From Oligoflexus sp. (GTDB lineage: Bacteria > Bdellovibrionota_B > Oligoflexia > Oligoflexales > Oligoflexaceae), in assembly GCA_030151925.1 (NCBI GenBank), contig JASLCY010000570.1:1-5066 (forward strand): a stretch of 5,066 nucleotides of DNA. Reading direction: 5' to 3'. Both the position numbers and the translations under genes were made by a program. Each line of letters begins with the position of its first letter. Position 1 is the first letter of the stretch. The notes beneath the pieces are model-generated. The model worked only from the letters and a program-made list of their open reading frames with translations, ran no database searches and was not told where the DNA came from. Positions 1 to 5,066 of this stretch are shown here, piece after piece.

Positions 1-222
1 GACCTCGTTGTTCACGCTGATGCAGGTCCCGCCGGGGAATTTATACATCAGGCGCGGCGCCGATCGCGCGCCGGCCTTGTTCAGGTATTCCTCGCCGAGC
101 TTATCGAGTTCGAGAGTGGTCATGCCCGGCTCGATGCTCCGCCCCATAAACTGGAGGGTGTTCGCAACGATTTTGCCGATAGCGCGAAGGCCTTCCAAAT
201 CACTCTCAGTCTCGATCATCAT
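1..222 (-). CDS. map: Type I methionine aminopeptidase, N-terminal part (runs off left edge)
   Basis: Cytosolic metalloenzyme that removes the initiator methionine from nascent proteins. Only the first 74 residues are present, of about 250 in the family. What is visible matches the family N-terminus: an opening helix (ESDLEGLRAIGKIVA, residues 6-20), the EPGMTTLELD segment (31-40; compare the KPGVSTGELD type in E. coli), an EEYL helix (44-47), and the strand ending TCISVNNEV (66-74). In known type I enzymes the first catalytic His lies a few residues after this NEV, so the whole metal site (two Asp, His, two Glu) lies outside the window. Two adjacent ATG codons are possible starts. I chose the outer one because an AGGGAAG Shine-Dalgarno-like stretch sits about 8 bases before it. 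The exported Cys-rich gene lies 26 bases upstream on the same strand, so co-transcription is likely. Family assignment is strong; the exact start is less so. Confidence 0.9.
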   Translation of the reverse strand, partial: MMIETESDLEGLRAIGKIVANTLQFMGRSIEPGMTTLELDKLGEEYLNKAGARSAPRLMYKFPGGTCISVNNEV

Positions 223-248
223 GGCTAGGGCTTCCCTTGCTCTAAAAC

Positions 249-704
249 TTATTTCGCATCTTTAATACAATTCGCCTTCATAGTATCAAAGGCTTTTTTC
301 GGGAGCTTGCAGGCCGGCGTATCGCTTCCCATCTTGTCGACCTTGGCGCAAGCGCTCTCGGGCTTCGCGCCCAGTTCCTTGACCACGGGCCGCGAAGCGA
401 CCTGGACCGGCGTGTTCTCCGCCGTCGTCACTTCCTTGAGCTCTTTCTTGCACTTCAGCACGTACTGGAACGAATTCTTCTTCTTGCACTTGTCGAGCTC
501 GTCTTTCGCGGCCTGCGTCTTGGCTTTCAGGATCGCCGAGACTTCCGTATCGCAGGCGGCGGACTGCGCGTCGTATTCCTTGCATTTCGCTTCGGTCTCC
601 TGGACCTGGGCGCAGCTCAACTTGTTTTCCGCCGCGAGGCTTCTCGCTGCCGGGTACGTGAGGAAAACGAGGGCCATAAACGCTGAGAATTTCATAGATC
701 GCAT
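249..704 (-). CDS. Small exported Cys- and Lys-rich protein of unknown function
   Basis: I do not recognise this 151-residue protein. It begins with a clear Sec signal peptide: basic MRSMK, a hydrophobic core at residues 6-18, and likely cleavage after A24 or A25 in SLAA. There is no cysteine at the cleavage site, so it is not a lipoprotein. The mature part has eight cysteines (31, 41, 51, 73, 85, 119, 132, 146), an even number that would allow four disulfides in the periplasm. The first three are spaced exactly ten residues apart. Residues 26-92 are rich in Lys, Glu, Ala and Gln and look helical. A Pro/Val-rich linker (98-116) separates them from a shorter C-terminal Cys-containing segment. 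The start at 704 is supported by AAGGAA eight bases upstream; the internal ATG three codons later has worse spacing. It precedes map on the same strand and probably shares its transcript. Expression as a real gene is likely; function is unknown. Confidence 0.8.
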   Translation of the reverse strand: MRSMKFSAFMALVFLTYPAARSLAAENKLSCAQVQETEAKCKEYDAQSAACDTEVSAILKAKTQAAKDELDKCKKKNSFQYVLKCKKELKEVTTAENTPVQVASRPVVKELGAKPESACAKVDKMGSDTPACKLPKKAFDTMKANCIKDAK

Positions 705-781
705 CAGATGTGTTCCTTATGACGTATTTTATTGACGAACAAGCCTTTGCTTCGAAGTCTACCAAGATTGAACTCTAAAGT

Positions 782-842
782 ATGCCGAAACAGATGCTTA
801 CCGGCCCTATCATCATCTCCGGTTCATCTTCGGCTTTGGCAT
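782..842. repeat. Long imperfect inverted repeat in the divergent intergenic region
   Basis: Four nested complementary blocks can be read here: ATGCC (782-786) with GGCAT (838-842), AAA (788-790) with TTT (835-837), AGATG (792-796) with CATCT (825-829), and ACCGG (800-804) with CCGGT (819-823). Together they give about 18 base pairs with small internal loops around a 14-base apex. There is no T-run on either side and both flanking genes point away from it, so a terminator role is unlikely. It could be a structured leader of the leftward transcript, a small RNA, or a protein-binding site. The rest of 705-967 shows AT-rich promoter-like sequence and no convincing ORF. Confidence 0.35.
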
Positions 843-905
843 TGTAACAAATTACGCCTAAATCCCTAGTTTTTCCTGTGAATAAAAGAAAGGTGTTTCC
901 CTAAA

Positions 906-934
906 TTCATAATTTTAATAAGAATCGTTATCAT
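906..934 (+). promoter_or_regulatory. Candidate sigma-70 promoter of the porin/imelysin/di-haem operon
   Basis: A -35-like TTCATA (906-911, 4 of 6 to TTGACA) is followed after 17 bases by a -10-like TATCAT (929-934, 5 of 6 to TATAAT). Transcription would start near 941, giving a leader of about 27 bases before the ATG at 968. The -10 hexamer overlaps the Fur-box-like element, which fits repression by occlusion. The region is AT-rich, so other hexamer pairs can be drawn and the assignment is tentative. Confidence 0.35.
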
Positions 935-938
935 TAAG
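914..938. promoter_or_regulatory. Fur-box-like operator upstream of the porin gene
   Basis: Aligning 914-932 to the 19-base Fur consensus GATAATGATAATCATTATC gives 14 of 19 matches by eye. The complementary strand of 920-938 gives a second overlapping match of 13 of 19, shifted by six bases, which is the register expected of overlapping Fur dimers. The site lies 30 to 54 bases before the porin ATG and covers the candidate -10 hexamer, the normal position for iron-dependent repression. The downstream content (imelysin and DUF1111 di-haem genes) belongs to families often linked to iron regulation, which supports Fur over Zur or Mur. Binding itself is inferred. Confidence 0.6.
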
Positions 939-967
939 AGTATGGCCTTTTCTAGGATCCCAAAACT

Positions 968-2371
968 ATGACATTCGTCCCCTCTTCTCCCCGTTCTCTC
1001 TTATCTTTTACTCTCGGCGCCGCGTTGCTGGCCCTGCCCGCGACTTTAGCCAAAGCCGATGACGACGATCGCGATAAAGAAATCAAACACGCGGACCATC
1101 ACGACCACGACCGCGCGGACCATCACGACCGCGACGACGATAAAAAGGAAGAGAAGCCCAAGACCGAGTTCGAATTCTCGGGTTACGGCGAACTCGTGTT
1201 TACCTATTTCAACTACGGCCCCGACGAACGCGCGACCGCCAAGGGTTCGAAGAGCGATTCGCGCGCCAGCCTCGATACGCGCCGCCTGAGCCTCGAACTC
1301 GAGGGCAAACTCCCGCGCGACTTCAAGTTCAAGGCGGAGTTCGAAGTCGAGCACGGCGGGACGGGCTCGGCGACCGAGATCGAATACGAAGAGGCCGGCG
1401 AATACGAGAATGAGATCGAGAAAGGCGGCGAGGCCGCGTTCGAAGAGCTCTTCCTGGAAAAGGACTTCGGCAGCCACCGCGTGCGCATCGGTAAATTCCC
1501 GGTGGCCGTGGGCCTGCTCCCCGACCATCACGAGCCGGACGATTATCTCGCGGCCATCCGCGCCGAGAGCGAATCGCAGATCATCCCCAACGCCTGGTCC
1601 GAGATCGGCGTGGACTATAAATACGACCTCGGCATCAACACCTTCCAGGCGCAGATCGTGAACGGCCTCGATTCGACTGGCTTCTCCTCGCAGTACTTCA
1701 TCCGCCAGGGCTACCAGACCCGCTTCGATGAAGTGAAGGCGACCAACCCGGCCTTTATCGGCCGCTATGCGATCCGCCCCGTCGAAGGCCTCGAGACCGC
1801 GGTCGCGGTTTATTACGGCGACACCGCCCAGAACCGTCCACAGGCCGACGCGCAGAAGAAGTGCAAGACCACCGGTCCGGCGGTGAACTCGAACGCGACC
1901 GCTCCCTGCGGTTACGAGCGTTCGCCCGTGACGATGTATTCGTGGAACCTCGTGGGCAAGTGGGAGCACTGGCAGACGCAGGCCTCCTACATCCTCGGCC
2001 AGATCGAGAAGCCCGAGGTCATCAACGATAGAAACAGCAAACTCTCGACCGCCTACAACGGCATCCTCCGCACTCCCGTCGCCAAGGAGGCTTACGCAGC
2101 CTGGGCGGAGGTCGGCTACGGCTTCCGCGGCGTCGAAGAGGAAGACCGCGTGATCCCGTTCGTACGATACGATCGTTACGATTCGATCTATAAGACAGCG
2201 CCGGGCCAGGCGGATCTCCAGCGATTCGATCGCAAGGTGATCACGCTGGGCGCGGACTACGACTTTGGGAAGTCGGTGATGTTCAAGCTCGACTGGGCCC
2301 GTCGCAGCTTCGCCATCAGCAATTTCCGCAAAGAGGACGAAGTTCGTTTCAATACCTCCTTCATGTTCTAA
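968..2371 (+). CDS. Outer-membrane porin (OprO/OprP-like beta-barrel) with His/Asp-rich N-terminal tail
   Basis: A 467-residue protein expected to sit in the outer membrane as a channel. A signal peptide spans residues 1-30 (cleavage after AKA). It is followed by a highly charged tail, about residues 31-66, that is rich in Asp and His (six His between 41 and 53) and includes a short in-frame tandem repeat. The barrel begins at about 68 (FEFSGYGELVF) and continues as alternating polar/aromatic strands, with DTRRLSLELEGKL (103-115) and VRIGKFPVAVGLL (172-184) resembling the phosphate-selective porin O/P group. The last residue is Phe (FNTSFMF), the usual Bam recognition end. Odd features are a Glu-rich stretch (137-164, eleven Glu), DHHEPDD at 186-192, and a lone Cys pair (299, 314) probably forming a loop disulfide. 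First gene of the likely operon, 24 bases before the imelysin gene, behind a Fur-like box. The ATG at 968 has a weak AGGA about ten bases upstream. The substrate is unknown; metal or metal-chelate uptake is my inference. Confidence 0.8.
   Translation: MTFVPSSPRSLLSFTLGAALLALPATLAKADDDDRDKEIKHADHHDHDRADHHDRDDDKKEEKPKTEFEFSGYGELVFTYFNYGPDERATAKGSKSDSRASLDTRRLSLELEGKLPRDFKFKAEFEVEHGGTGSATEIEYEEAGEYENEIEKGGEAAFEELFLEKDFGSHRVRIGKFPVAVGLLPDHHEPDDYLAAIRAESESQIIPNAWSEIGVDYKYDLGINTFQAQIVNGLDSTGFSSQYFIRQGYQTRFDEVKATNPAFIGRYAIRPVEGLETAVAVYYGDTAQNRPQADAQKKCKTTGPAVNSNATAPCGYERSPVTMYSWNLVGKWEHWQTQASYILGQIEKPEVINDRNSKLSTAYNGILRTPVAKEAYAAWAEVGYGFRGVEEEDRVIPFVRYDRYDSIYKTAPGQADLQRFDRKVITLGADYDFGKSVMFKLDWARRSFAISNFRKEDEVRFNTSFMF
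1091..1130 (+). repeat. Short direct repeat encoding the duplicated His/Asp motif of the porin tail
   Basis: The 16-base unit GCGGACCATCACGACC occurs at 1091-1106 and again at 1115-1130. The offset is 24 bases, so the repeat stays in frame and encodes ADHHD twice (residues 42-46 and 50-54). This looks like a small internal duplication that enlarged a metal-binding tail, and it is a plausible site for length variation between strains. Confidence 0.7.
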
Positions 2372-2395
2372 ACCAGGCTTAAACTGAAAGGCCTC

Positions 2396-2935
2396 ATGAT
2401 GAAATCAGCTCGCGCCACCAAGATCTTTGCCAGCATCTCCCTCGTTCTGCTCGCCGCCTGCCACAGCAGCTCGAGCCATAACGATGACGCATCGGAAAAC
2501 GCCGCTTTGAAAGCCGCGCACCAGGCGACCCTCTCGCTCATCGCCACCAAGGTCATCGTCCCGACCTACACCTCCCTCGCTGAGAAGTCGGCCGCCCTGA
2601 AAACCGCTTGCTACACCCTCGCCGACTCCCCGACCCAGGCGAACCTCGACGCCGCGAAAACCGCCTGGATCGCGACTCGCGTGCCTTGGGAAAGCTCGGA
2701 AGCCTTCCTCTTCGGTCCGGTCGAGGACAACGGCTACGATCCGAAGATGGACGACTGGCCTCTCGACGACCAGAACATCAGCGACAACATCGCGAAGAAC
2801 GCGACCTCGCCCGTCGATATCGATGCGGCCGACACCGGCGTCAAAGGCTTTCACGCAATCGAATTCCTGCTCTGGGGCGCGAGCCACAACAAAACCGCGG
2901 CTCAGCTGACCGCCAACGAACTGAGCTACCTCTAG
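2396..2935 (+). CDS. Imelysin-like lipoprotein, N-terminal half ending at the TAG
   Basis: This is the part translated if the TAG is obeyed: 179 residues with the lipoprotein signal peptide, the Ser-rich tether after Cys22 and the GxHxxE motif at 151-156, ending at ELSYL. It would be exported and lipid-anchored but would lack the C-terminal helical half. In characterised imelysin-like proteins the fold is two helical bundles, so this product might approximate the first bundle. Whether it is stable or binds metal alone is unknown. The other complete genes in the window end in TAA or TGA, so TAG is unusual here, although the sample is small. Confidence 0.6.
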   Translation: MMKSARATKIFASISLVLLAACHSSSSHNDDASENAALKAAHQATLSLIATKVIVPTYTSLAEKSAALKTACYTLADSPTQANLDAAKTAWIATRVPWESSEAFLFGPVEDNGYDPKMDDWPLDDQNISDNIAKNATSPVDIDAADTGVKGFHAIEFLLWGASHNKTAAQLTANELSYL

Positions 2936-2938
2936 GCT

Positions 2939-3505
2939 TTGGTCGATAACCACGCGGCCATCACCGCGAACCTCGAAGCGTCTTGGACGACGGGCGTCGA
3001 CGCAACCCCGGTCGCTTATAGTAAAATACTGAGTACGGCCGGCGACGCGGACAACACCATCTTCACCAGCTCGAATGCGGGGCTGCAGCAAGTCATCGAA
3101 GGCATGGCCGACATCGCGAACGAAGTCGGTTCATCGAAGATTCAGGGTCCCGTGACCGATCAAAACCCCAACAAGGTCGAGAGCCAGTACAGCTGGAACT
3201 CGCTCGCTGACTTCGAAAACAATATTCGCAGCATCCAGAACGTTTATTATGGCAGCCTCGATGGAACTACTGTAGAAGCTACCAGCATCAGTGCGATGAC
3301 AAAGGCGGTCAACCCCGACCTCGATACCAAGATCACCGCACAGATCAAGGACGTGATCGCAGCGATCGGCGAGATTCCTGAGCCGTTCCGCGATTCGATC
3401 ACTAACACGGCGGCGCAGCCACAGATTGCGGATGCCGTGCAAAAAGCAGCCGACCTCAATCAAATGCTCTCAGTCGATTTGAAAAAGGCGCTGCTCGGTA
3501 TCTAA
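2939..3505 (+). CDS. Imelysin-like protein, C-terminal half (same frame, after the TAG)
   Basis: This open frame of 189 codons including its stop begins at a possible TTG (2939) four bases after the TAG and stays in the same frame as the upstream half. Residues resembling VESQYSWNSLADFENNIRSI match the C-terminal imelysin region. The TTG has no convincing ribosome binding site, so independent translation would need reinitiation. It also lacks a signal peptide, so a separately made product would stay in the cytoplasm, away from its partner half. I therefore regard it as the second half of the interrupted gene rather than a separate gene. The coding pattern is still intact, which argues for a recent or non-inactivating interruption. 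Confidence 0.45.
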   Translation: MVDNHAAITANLEASWTTGVDATPVAYSKILSTAGDADNTIFTSSNAGLQQVIEGMADIANEVGSSKIQGPVTDQNPNKVESQYSWNSLADFENNIRSIQNVYYGSLDGTTVEATSISAMTKAVNPDLDTKITAQIKDVIAAIGEIPEPFRDSITNTAAQPQIADAVQKAADLNQMLSVDLKKALLGI

Positions 3506-3530
3506 TAACGACCATGTTAGGGTTGAAGTT

Positions 3531-4916
3531 ATGCTCCGTACGTCGCTTGCCTTCATTGTACTCTTGAGTCAACTCGCATGCGGCGGGGGGCAGTCGGGAT
3601 CGGATTCCGAATCCGCGATCACCTTCCCTCCGGCGGGCGGAGCAAACGCAACCCTAACCAACCGCACGACGGGCGCTTACACGTTCCCGGTCCCCACTCT
3701 CACGGCTGACGAAGCGCAGCGCCACATCGTGGGCGATGCGATCTTCGACAGCCAGTTCAAAGATCAAAAGGGCTTCCCCCTCTCGGGCCTCGGTCCGCTC
3801 TTCAACAACGTCGGCTGCCGCAGCTGCCATCAAAAGAACGGTCGCGGCCTGCCTATCATGGGTGATACCGGCGGCTTCAAATCCGATATCCTGACCCGCG
3901 TAAGCCTCGATCCCGACAAACTCGCCGATTTCCCGGGAAGCGTGCCCAGCCCCGGCGATGGCCCTATCCCCGTGCCCGGCATCGGCGGCCAATTGCAGGA
4001 TTTCAGCATCTACGGAGTTGAGCCCGAGGCGCATGTCGCTCTCACCTGGGAAGACGTCCCAGGTGCGTTTGACGACGGCACGCCTTACACGCTGCGCCGT
4101 CCCCAGGTGAAATTCACGGGCCAATACGCGGATCTCCTGCAGAACCCGGCCGTGCTCACCTCGCTCAGGCAAACGCCGCCCATCTTCGGCCTCGGCCTGC
4201 TCGAGGCGGTGCCGGACGAGACCTTAAAAAGCTTCGAGGATCCGACCGATAAAAACGGCGACGGCATCAAAGGCCATCTCAATCACGTTTGGAATCCCGC
4301 GACGGGCACTGTCGCGATCGGCCGCTTCGGTTGGAAAGCTTCCGCTCCGACTCTGCTCGCGCAGACGGCGGCGGCCTTCGCCGAGGATATGGGCGTGACC
4401 AATCCGCTGCATCCCGAAGCCGACGGCACGAGCGACATCACGGCCCAAACGCTCAGCGATGCGGCGTTCTACGCGAGCTCGCTCGCCGTTCCCGCGCGTC
4501 TGGATTCCACTGATCCCGCCGTTCAGCGCGGCGCGAAACTCTTCCGCGGGCTCGGCTGTGAATCCTGCCACAAGAGCGATCTCGTGACCGGCAACGATTA
4601 TCCTATCGCATCGCTCCGCAACCAGCACTTCAGCCCCTTCACCGACCTCCTTCTCCACGATATGGGCGAAGGCCTCGCGGATCATAGACCCGACTTCCAG
4701 GCTACGGGCAGCGAATGGCGAACGCCTCCGCTCTGGGGCCTCGGCCTCGTGCAGACGGTGCAACCGAACGCCGCGTTCCTGCACGACGGTCGCGCCCGCA
4801 CGATCGAAGAAGCTATTCTCTGGCATGACGGAGAAGCGGCGAATGCGCAGAAGGGCTATAAAAAATTGCCTGCAAGCATGAGAAGCGACTTGCAGGCCTT
4901 CCTTAAATCACTCTGA
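3531..4916 (+). CDS. DUF1111 / di-haem oxidoreductase (COG3488-type) putative lipoprotein
   Basis: A 461-residue envelope c-type cytochrome of the family annotated as predicted thiol oxidoreductase; the true reaction is not established. Two haem-attachment motifs are visible: CRSCH at 96-100 (in the family context GPLFNNVGC) and CESCH at 343-347 (after RGLGC). Other family blocks are an EF-hand-like D-x-N-x-D-G loop (240-245), GRFGWKA (264-270), LLLHDMGEGLADH (373 onward, with H376 and M378 as possible haem or catalytic residues), FLHDGRA (416-422) and WHDGE (431-435). The N-terminus is a signal peptide with Cys17 followed by GGG. The QLAC lipobox is imperfect (Gln at -3), so lipidation is likely but not certain. 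It starts 25 bases after the imelysin stop, with TTAGGG about 11 bases before the ATG. Imelysin and DUF1111 genes are neighbours in other iron-regulated loci, suggesting a redox role in iron handling. Its 3' end overlaps the terminator of the convergent gene. Confidence 0.88.
   Translation: MLRTSLAFIVLLSQLACGGGQSGSDSESAITFPPAGGANATLTNRTTGAYTFPVPTLTADEAQRHIVGDAIFDSQFKDQKGFPLSGLGPLFNNVGCRSCHQKNGRGLPIMGDTGGFKSDILTRVSLDPDKLADFPGSVPSPGDGPIPVPGIGGQLQDFSIYGVEPEAHVALTWEDVPGAFDDGTPYTLRRPQVKFTGQYADLLQNPAVLTSLRQTPPIFGLGLLEAVPDETLKSFEDPTDKNGDGIKGHLNHVWNPATGTVAIGRFGWKASAPTLLAQTAAAFAEDMGVTNPLHPEADGTSDITAQTLSDAAFYASSLAVPARLDSTDPAVQRGAKLFRGLGCESCHKSDLVTGNDYPIASLRNQHFSPFTDLLLHDMGEGLADHRPDFQATGSEWRTPPLWGLGLVQTVQPNAAFLHDGRARTIEEAILWHDGEAANAQKGYKKLPASMRSDLQAFLKSL
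4860..4897 (-). terminator. Intrinsic terminator of the convergent leftward gene, inside the di-haem gene
   Basis: A perfect nine-base inverted repeat, GCCTGCAAG (4868-4876) and CTTGCAGGC (4889-4897), encloses a 12-base loop. Read leftward, the stem is followed by AATTTTTT (4867-4860), a good U-tract, so it fits a Rho-independent terminator for the minus-strand gene ending at 4923. Read rightward, the downstream sequence is CTTCCTTAAAT and much weaker. The element lies within the last 20 codons of the di-haem gene, so the two convergent transcription units overlap at their ends. Confidence 0.6.
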
Positions 4917-4922
4917 TCCCCA

Positions 4923-5066
4923 TCAACGGAAGAGCGAGAGCAGCAGGTTCACGATCGAGACGACGATCTGGATGATCTGCTGCACGATGCTGACCGGCTG
5001 AGCCGCCGTGATCGTCACGTTCTGCGTGACGGTCGTCTTGTTTCCGCTCGCATCCTTCGCCTCATA
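4923..5066 (-). CDS. C-terminal end of an Ig-like-domain surface or secreted protein (runs off right edge)
   Basis: Only the last 47 residues and the TGA stop are in the window. The visible start, YEAKDASGNKTTVTQNVTIT, matches the final strands of bacterial Ig-like domains of the DUF5011/HYR kind, which typically end in a Y-x-A-x-D-x-x-G-N motif followed by alternating Val/Thr strands. It is followed by a linker (AAQPVS) and a 20-residue hydrophobic stretch rich in Ile, Val and Leu, ending LLLSLFR. The tail could be a membrane-inserting or amphipathic anchor, or the end of an export signal; a sorting motif such as LPxTG is not present. The stop lies six bases from the convergent di-haem gene stop, and the candidate terminator follows at once. 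The domain call rests on a short piece and function cannot be given. Confidence 0.65.
   Translation of the reverse strand, partial: YEAKDASGNKTTVTQNVTITAAQPVSIVQQIIQIVVSIVNLLLSLFR

Larger units (their letters stand above)
2396..3505 (+). pseudogene. Imelysin-like (M75/IrpA family) lipoprotein gene interrupted by one in-frame TAG
   Basis: The frame from 2396 to the TAA at 3503-3505 encodes one imelysin-family protein of about 369 codons, near the usual family length, except that codon 180 (2933-2935) is TAG. Before it lie a lipoprotein signal (LAAC, lipid Cys at residue 22), an Asp-rich segment and the family GxHxxE motif (G151, H153, E156). After it the same frame continues with SYS-N-LADF-NNIRSI-NVYYG, which resembles the conserved C-terminal part of imelysins, and ends in tandem TAA TAA (3503-3508). 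There is no frameshift or other stop. Imelysins are periplasmic helical-bundle proteins linked to iron uptake; peptidase activity is proposed for some. AAAGG sits 4 bases before the ATG at 2396 and 7 before the ATG at 2399, so 2399 may be the true start. The break could be a recent nonsense mutation, a base-call error, or a read-through codon. The other complete genes here end in TAA or TGA. Confidence 0.85.

Noticed and set aside
8..265. Plus-strand open frame over the map gene start
   Set aside because: The minus strand encodes a clear methionine aminopeptidase N-terminus. The plus-strand product has no family features.
842..850. TTGTAACAA palindrome and a leftward TACAAT hexamer as the promoter of the Cys-rich gene
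   Set aside because: No acceptable -35 hexamer lies at normal spacing, and the leader would be over 120 bases. I could not support a leftward promoter call.
1046..1969. Long open frame on the minus strand, antisense to the porin
   Set aside because: Its product is low-complexity, rich in Arg, Val, Leu and Ala, with no recognisable domain. It mirrors the GC-biased codons of the well-supported porin, so it is a shadow frame.
2933..2941. Stop-restart coupling (TAG then TTG four bases on) as a designed split protein
   Set aside because: The restart codon has no ribosome binding site and the second half has no signal peptide, so it could not meet the exported first half. An accidental interruption or read-through is simpler.
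2405..3091. Antisense open frame spanning the imelysin TAG
   Set aside because: It is Arg/Gly/Val-rich without motifs, while the plus strand has a lipobox, GxHxxE and C-terminal imelysin signature. The antisense frame is a by-product of codon bias.
4224..4826. Antisense open frame within the di-haem gene
   Set aside because: The plus strand carries two CxxCH motifs and many DUF1111 family blocks here; the minus-strand product resembles nothing.
5013..5031. Seven-base inverted repeat CGTCACG/CGTGACG as a rightward terminator of the operon
   Set aside because: It arises from repeated Val-Thr codons in the Ig-like strands, and the sequence after it has no proper T-run. The operon terminator remains unidentified.

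Overview
This window comes from a Gram-negative bacterium of moderately high GC content. It encodes a signal-peptide-bearing outer-membrane beta-barrel ending in Phe, two lipoproteins and a periplasm-type c-haem protein. The taxon cannot be fixed from the sequence. The mix of a Lys/Cys-rich exported orphan, an Ig-like surface protein and an imelysin/di-haem pair would suit a deltaproteobacterial or Bdellovibrionota/Oligoflexia-like lineage, but that is only an impression.

Left part (1-704, minus strand): the N-terminal third of a type I methionine aminopeptidase (map) runs off the left edge. Upstream of it, 26 bases away on the same strand, is a small exported protein with eight cysteines that I do not recognise. 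Positions 705-967 form a divergent, AT-rich intergenic region. It holds a long imperfect hairpin (782-842) and, just before the rightward operon, a Fur-box-like element (914-938) overlapping a plausible sigma-70 -10 hexamer.

Centre (968-4916, plus strand): three closely spaced genes, with gaps of 24 and 25 bases, form a likely operon. They encode an OprO/OprP-like porin with a His/Asp-rich N-terminal tail, an imelysin (M75/IrpA-like) lipoprotein, and a DUF1111-type di-haem lipoprotein with two CxxCH motifs. Imelysin and DUF1111 proteins are associated with iron-regulated loci in other bacteria. With the Fur-like box, this suggests an iron-limitation-induced envelope module: a barrel for entry, a GxHxxE metal-binding lipoprotein and a haem redox partner.

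The most striking observation is that the imelysin gene is cut near its middle by a single in-frame TAG (2933-2935). The frame continues uninterrupted for another 189 codons that still look like imelysin and end in tandem TAA TAA. It is therefore a recent nonsense mutation, a sequencing error or a recoded/read-through stop. The sequence alone cannot decide which.

Right edge (4917-5066): a convergent minus-strand gene contributes only its last 47 codons, the end of an Ig-like domain plus a hydrophobic tail. Its probable intrinsic terminator lies inside the 3' end of the di-haem gene.
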